Assembly (NCBI GenBank): GCA_035505975.1
Contig: DATJQJ010000024.1
Span: forward strand, 1 to 44,421
Source of the DNA: CAIKOD01 sp035505975
GTDB lineage: Archaea; Halobacteriota; Methanomicrobia; Methanomicrobiales; Methanospirillaceae
Reading direction: 5' to 3'
Length of the DNA: 44,421 bases
Shown: piece by piece, positions 41,454-44,421 of the stretch
How the letters are laid out: every line of letters begins with the position of its first letter
Position numbering within the stretch: position 1 is the stretch's first letter
The notes under the pieces: model-generated
What the model saw: the letters and a program-made list of their open reading frames with translations, nothing else
Told to the model about the DNA's origin: nothing
Databases searched by the model: none
Program-made: the position numbers and the translations under genes

Positions 41454-42491
41454 TTAGATGAGTTTGAAGATCGGGTGGTTATCCGCCTTCACATCGATCC
41501 CAAGCTGACGAGTCGCCTCGAGGACAGCAATGTCAGTATAGGCTTGGGCCGTGATCATCGCCTCGACGTTCTCGATAGGTCCGTACATGATCAGGTCAGC
41601 ACCGAGTGTGCTTGCGATCATGTTGCAGCCGATATCGGGTGCCGACCATGCAGCCTGAATGACGCCGTCCATCCCTCCCTGGTAGTGGTGGAAGAGCTGC
41701 GATGTATAGGCATCCTTTCCTTTAAGGGATTCAGCGAGCTGCGAGGGGTTCTTCTTCGAGCCTTTCCAGCGTTTGAGCCAGGTCCATGACACCGTCATGT
41801 TGTGGTATGCACCGCCGGTGGGGTACCCATGGATTGCTTTGCAGGCGAGGATCTCACGGTATGCACCGCCGGAACCGAGCCCGAGTGGAGTCGCGGCGGT
41901 GTCGAGAATCGGGCGCGTAATACCGCAGTACTCCGCGATCTCGATCATCCCTTTTGTCTGGCCGGCGACACCGCCTTCAACAAGGACCTTCTCCCTGCCG
42001 GCTACCGAGGGGTCTGCCGGGTTGAATGCAAGGACGATGGCCGCACTGACGTCACTGTTCTTCAGTGCCTCGATGCTTTCGGGCAGGATCGAACCGTTGA
42101 TCGAGTTGTAGATCGCACGGTCGGCCAGCCCGACGTCGGTCACGTATTTGCAGGCATGGGCAAGTGCAGTTGGCACAGACGAGTCCATCAGGAACGCGGT
42201 CTTCTTGTCGATGCTGTCGAACCAGCTGATGTAGCTCTCAAAAGCCTCTCCGTATTCCGCAATGATCTGGATGAAATGCGGAATGCCGGTCATATCCGAG
42301 AGTTCCATGCAGCGGTTCCAGAGTGCTTCTGCTTTTGGCTTGTCTATCTTCCCTGTTTTGTCGTCAAGCACGACCTCGTGCTTGTTATAGAAGATGGAAG
42401 CACCCAGTACGGTCGGGTATTCTCCAGGCTGCCCACCAATCATGGTGCCGTTGAAATCCCAGACTTTCTGTTCTTTTTCAAATCTGAACAT
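41454..42491 (-). CDS. mtrH: methyl-H4MPT:CoM methyltransferase subunit H
   Basis: Catalyses transfer of the methyl group from methyl-tetrahydromethanopterin to the cob(I)amide of MtrA; a peripheral cytoplasmic subunit with a TIM-barrel fold like other methyltransferases. 345 residues, starting with the family block MFRFEKEQKVWDFNGTMIGG. Other typical blocks are LADRAIYNSINGSILPES and GVAGQTKGMIEIAEYCGITR. GGAGGT is 8 bases before the ATG. It is last in the operon, as in the standard mtrEDCBAFGH order. It is slightly longer than many MtrH at the C-terminus. Confidence 0.96.
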   Translation of the reverse strand: MFRFEKEQKVWDFNGTMIGGQPGEYPTVLGASIFYNKHEVVLDDKTGKIDKPKAEALWNRCMELSDMTGIPHFIQIIAEYGEAFESYISWFDSIDKKTAFLMDSSVPTALAHACKYVTDVGLADRAIYNSINGSILPESIEALKNSDVSAAIVLAFNPADPSVAGREKVLVEGGVAGQTKGMIEIAEYCGITRPILDTAATPLGLGSGGAYREILACKAIHGYPTGGAYHNMTVSWTWLKRWKGSKKNPSQLAESLKGKDAYTSQLFHHYQGGMDGVIQAAWSAPDIGCNMIASTLGADLIMYGPIENVEAMITAQAYTDIAVLEATRQLGIDVKADNHPIFKLI

Positions 42492-42507
42492 TATTTCTCG
42501 ACCTCCA

Positions 42508-43245
42508 TTACATCAAACCATTTAATTTCGGCAGCAGTACTAACAACATGACGAACACGATTAATCCTGCGACCAGTCCGTAGAGTATACCGATATCGCG
42601 GCCGATTTTCCTTCCCGTACGCTGGGCAACTTCCGCATCGGTAAACTCTATTTTCTTCTCGATATTATTGAGCCTCTTTTCGATCTCGAGGAACTGCGGG
42701 TTCACTCCGGCTGCTGCGACTTCAGCGCCGCCAGCAGCTTCCTTAACCTCGACAACCATCGGGTCGCCGGCGAAGGCACCAGGGTCACGGCCTTTGAGTT
42801 CGTTGATCTTCGCCTTGACGGCTCCGACGTCCTCGCTCTCCATGATATTGACGACTTCGACCTGCTCCTGGAACCGCTTGATTGCAGCATCCGAAAGGTT
42901 CTCGATGAAGGGGATAGCACCTTCCGCGCCAACGACCCTGCCGTCCTTGACTCCGCCCTTGTGGAGGGCGATCATTGTCTGACCGGACAGGTGGCCCTTG
43001 ACCTCAGTTCCGCAAAGGAGCATGAACCTGATGTTCGGGTTGGAGATGATGTTTGCAATGACCTTCTCGAGTCCGAGGTTTTCAGTCTTACAGGAACCGC
43101 AGAGTGCGGCGCCTGCGTCGCAGATACCCTGTTCATCAAGGTGCGATCCCATGGTCACGACAGCGACCGGGCTGTTCGCATCTCCTGAATGGAAGTCTCC
43201 CTTGGCAATCGGCCATCCGCTTGCCGGTGATTTCTTTTCTGCCAT
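42508..43245 (-). CDS. mtrG: fusion of MtrA corrinoid domain with MtrG
   Basis: 245 residues made of two parts. Residues 1-175 are a near copy of the MtrA soluble domain (171 of 175 identical to the next mtrA copy by eye). It keeps His85 in GTEVKGHLSGQ, which corresponds to the cobamide axial His of MtrA. After a short linker, residues 180-245 are MtrG: FLEIEKRLNNIEKKIEFTDA, then KIGRDIGILYGLVAGLIVF with one transmembrane helix. MtrG alone is normally about 70 residues. The gene occupies the mtrG position between mtrF and mtrH. MtrG is thus likely to carry an extra corrinoid-binding arm. Whether it binds cobamide must be tested. Confidence 0.92.
   Translation of the reverse strand: MAEKKSPASGWPIAKGDFHSGDANSPVAVVTMGSHLDEQGICDAGAALCGSCKTENLGLEKVIANIISNPNIRFMLLCGTEVKGHLSGQTMIALHKGGVKDGRVVGAEGAIPFIENLSDAAIKRFQEQVEVVNIMESEDVGAVKAKINELKGRDPGAFAGDPMVVEVKEAAGGAEVAAAGVNPQFLEIEKRLNNIEKKIEFTDAEVAQRTGRKIGRDIGILYGLVAGLIVFVMLLVLLPKLNGLM
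42721..43245. repeat. 525-bp duplicated mtrA segment (copy A, in the mtrG fusion)
   Basis: Aligns with 43660-44184 with about 22 mismatches by eye (about 96% identity), no gaps, offset 939 bp. The mismatches cluster in the part coding for residues 30-55; stretches of 80-100 bases are identical. Confidence 0.93.
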
Positions 43246-43254
43246 TTTTTCACC

Positions 43255-43455
43255 TCACAACAGATATGCCGGCACCACGATCAGGATGAGGGCCACGAGT
43301 AATCCGAAGGCAAATCCGATCAATCCCATGCCCGTAATCCCGGAATCGGTCTTATTGGTCCTGGCGAGGATCTGTGCCTTGTAATGGATACTTTCCACCA
43401 TGTTCTCGATTGCAACCATCCGGATGGGTCCTGCCGCTTTTTCTTCTTCAGCCAT
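43255..43455 (-). CDS. mtrF: methyl-H4MPT:CoM methyltransferase subunit F
   Basis: 66-residue membrane subunit with one transmembrane helix at the C-terminus (GMGLIGFAFGLLVALILIVV) and an N-terminal amphipathic helix (IRMVAIENMVESIHYKAQIL). This helix pattern is like the C-terminal stalk of MtrA, consistent with MtrF being its relative. It is in the usual place after mtrA. The next gene starts 9 bases after its stop. No corrinoid domain of its own. Confidence 0.92.
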   Translation of the reverse strand: MAEEEKAAGPIRMVAIENMVESIHYKAQILARTNKTDSGITGMGLIGFAFGLLVALILIVVPAYLL

Positions 43456-43461
43456 TTTTTA

Positions 43462-44184
43462 TCACCCCATCAACATGAACCCGAGAATGGCGAACGATAC
43501 GATCAGCCCGATCATCAGGCCTTCGATCTTACCTGCATAGACACCGGAGGCAAATTTGTCCCGGTATCCGATGTCGGTCACCATCTTCTCGATTATTTTT
43601 ATTCGTGCGGTAATGAGGGCAACTTCGCCTGAAAGCGGGCGTACCTCTCCGGTAGACTCTTCGGCGCCGCCAGCAGCTTCCTTAACCTCGACAACCATCG
43701 GGTCGCCGGCGAAGGCACCAGGGTCACGGCCTTTGAGTTCGTTGATCTTCGCCTTGATGGCTCCGACGTCCTCGCTCTCCATGATATTGACGACTTCGAC
43801 CTGCTCCTGGAACCGCTTGATTGCAGCATCCGAAAGATTCTCGATGAAGGGGATAGCACCTTCCGCGCCAACAACCCTGCCTTCCTTGACTCCGTTCTTG
43901 TGGAGCGCGATCATTGTCTGACCTGACAGGTGGCCCTTGACCTCAGTTCCGCAGAGGAGCATGAACCTGATGTTCGGGTTGGAGATGATGTTTGCAATGA
44001 CCTTCTCGAGTCCGAGGTTTTCAGTCTTACAGGAACCGCAGAGCGCGGCTCCTCCATCACAGATCCCCTGCTCGTCAAGATGGGACCCCATGGTCACGAC
44101 AGCGACCGGGCTGTTCGCATCTCCCGAATGGAAGTCTCCCTTGGCAATCGGCCATCCGCTTGCCGGTGATTTCTTTTCTGCCAT
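43462..44184 (-). CDS. mtrA: methyl-H4MPT:CoM methyltransferase subunit A (corrinoid protein)
   Basis: Carries the cobamide that accepts the methyl group from MtrH and passes it to coenzyme M, coupled to sodium export by the complex. The 240-residue start is ATG 44184 with GAGGTG 6 bases upstream. The soluble domain (1-175) includes GTEVKGHLSGQTMIALHKNG, with the axial His at position 85. The C-terminal stalk (ITARIKIIEKMVTDIGYRDK) and transmembrane helix (GLMIGLIVSFAILGF) complete the normal MtrA. It is the ancestral, full-length form; the fused copy with mtrG is the derived one. Confidence 0.97.
   Translation of the reverse strand: MAEKKSPASGWPIAKGDFHSGDANSPVAVVTMGSHLDEQGICDGGAALCGSCKTENLGLEKVIANIISNPNIRFMLLCGTEVKGHLSGQTMIALHKNGVKEGRVVGAEGAIPFIENLSDAAIKRFQEQVEVVNIMESEDVGAIKAKINELKGRDPGAFAGDPMVVEVKEAAGGAEESTGEVRPLSGEVALITARIKIIEKMVTDIGYRDKFASGVYAGKIEGLMIGLIVSFAILGFMLMG
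43660..44184. repeat. 525-bp duplicated mtrA segment (copy B, mtrA itself)
   Basis: Partner of the segment at 42721-43245. The two copies code for 171 identical residues out of 175 (differences A44G, G97N, D101E and V143I by fused-copy number). Confidence 0.93.
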
Positions 44185-44194
44185 TTTTTTCACC

Positions 44195-44421
44195 TCAAAT
44201 CAGATGGAACACCAGAATCCCTGCTATCAGCAGACCTACTGCAAGTCCATAGAAGAACGAGGTCATGCCTCCTGCCACGACAAGGGATTTCTCCCTTCCC
44301 GGGAACGAAGCAAGGAAATTACCCTGTCCTGATAGCATGTTCACGAGGTCATCAGACACCGCATCGAGCAGTTCGACCTTTTCTATTATAGGCGCCAGCG
44401 ACTCTCCGGCCGCTGTTACAA
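44195..44421 (-). CDS. mtrB: methyl-H4MPT:CoM methyltransferase subunit B (3' part)
   Basis: The last 74 codons of mtrB run off the right edge: VTAAGESLAPIIEKVELLDA at the edge, ending with the hydrophobic FYGLAVGLLIAGILVFHLI and TGA at 44195-44197. MtrB is a small one-helix membrane subunit of about 100 residues. It immediately precedes mtrA (its stop overlaps the mtrA ribosome-binding site), as in standard mtr operons. The mtrE, D and C genes must lie further right. Confidence 0.93.
   Translation of the reverse strand, partial: VTAAGESLAPIIEKVELLDAVSDDLVNMLSGQGNFLASFPGREKSLVVAGGMTSFFYGLAVGLLIAGILVFHLI

Noticed and set aside
1..44421. CRISPR arrays, insertion sequences or prophage genes
   Set aside because: No spaced direct repeats, transposase, integrase or phage gene could be found by reading all frames.

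Overview
The window comes from a methanogenic archaeon. It carries genes for three consecutive C1 steps of methanogenesis: mtd, mer, and the 3' half of the mtr operon. It also has an archaeal-type ribosomal-protein/secY operon, archaeal promoters (TATA boxes, several leaderless starts), a type III AMP phosphorylase, a Tfx regulator and an NrpR-type nitrogen regulator. Gene content and protein style point to Methanomicrobiales, possibly Methanoregulaceae. That placement is inference, because no search could be run.

Layout. 1-4.7 kb: AMP phosphorylase (deoA), a PEGA-repeat surface protein, a PKD-domain gene that may be frameshifted, tRNA-Arg(TCG) and a dUTPase. 4.9-11.4 kb: an NrpR-like regulator, a divergent tubulin/FtsZ-superfamily protein, mer, a GalT-like nucleotidyltransferase and mtd. 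11.5-12.6 kb: tfx, then about 600 bp without a convincing protein gene. Its first half folds into a multi-hairpin RNA candidate closed by a long-range helix; its second half holds the promoter and leader of the ribosomal operon. 12.6-27 kb: one compact 27-gene operon running from L3 to L15, then secY, adkA, a YidC-like DUF106 gene and cmk, with start/stop overlaps throughout. 27.4-35 kb: accessory genes, including a dockerin-like secreted protein with 38-residue repeats, GNAT and DUF2156 enzymes, an AdoMet decarboxylase-like protein, a one-domain RNase III, MarC, a molybdopterin oxidoreductase with a small membrane partner, and a double rubredoxin. 35-41.3 kb: a two-component pair, a two-domain acetyltransferase, and a cytoplasmic chemoreceptor with CheW. 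41.4-44.4 kb (minus strand): mtrB (partial), mtrA, mtrF, a second mtrA domain fused to mtrG, and mtrH.

The most striking find is the mtr cluster. The corrinoid-binding domain of MtrA is duplicated, with about 96% DNA identity over 525 bp, and the extra copy forms the N-terminus of MtrG. The methyl-H4MPT:CoM methyltransferase could therefore carry two types of cobamide-bearing arm per protomer. Also notable are the unassigned structured RNA upstream of the ribosomal operon, a dispersed GC-rich hairpin family found at four convergent gene junctions, and a tubulin-like protein with a degenerate catalytic loop.

How the genes fit together: Mtd and Mer carry out the F420-dependent reductions from methenyl- to methyl-H4MPT. 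Mtr then moves the methyl group to coenzyme M and pumps sodium. Tfx is known from another methanogen to act on formylmethanofuran dehydrogenase genes, the first step of the same pathway. The ribosomal operon couples translation to membrane insertion (SecY, YidC-like DUF106) and nucleotide supply (Adk, Cmk).
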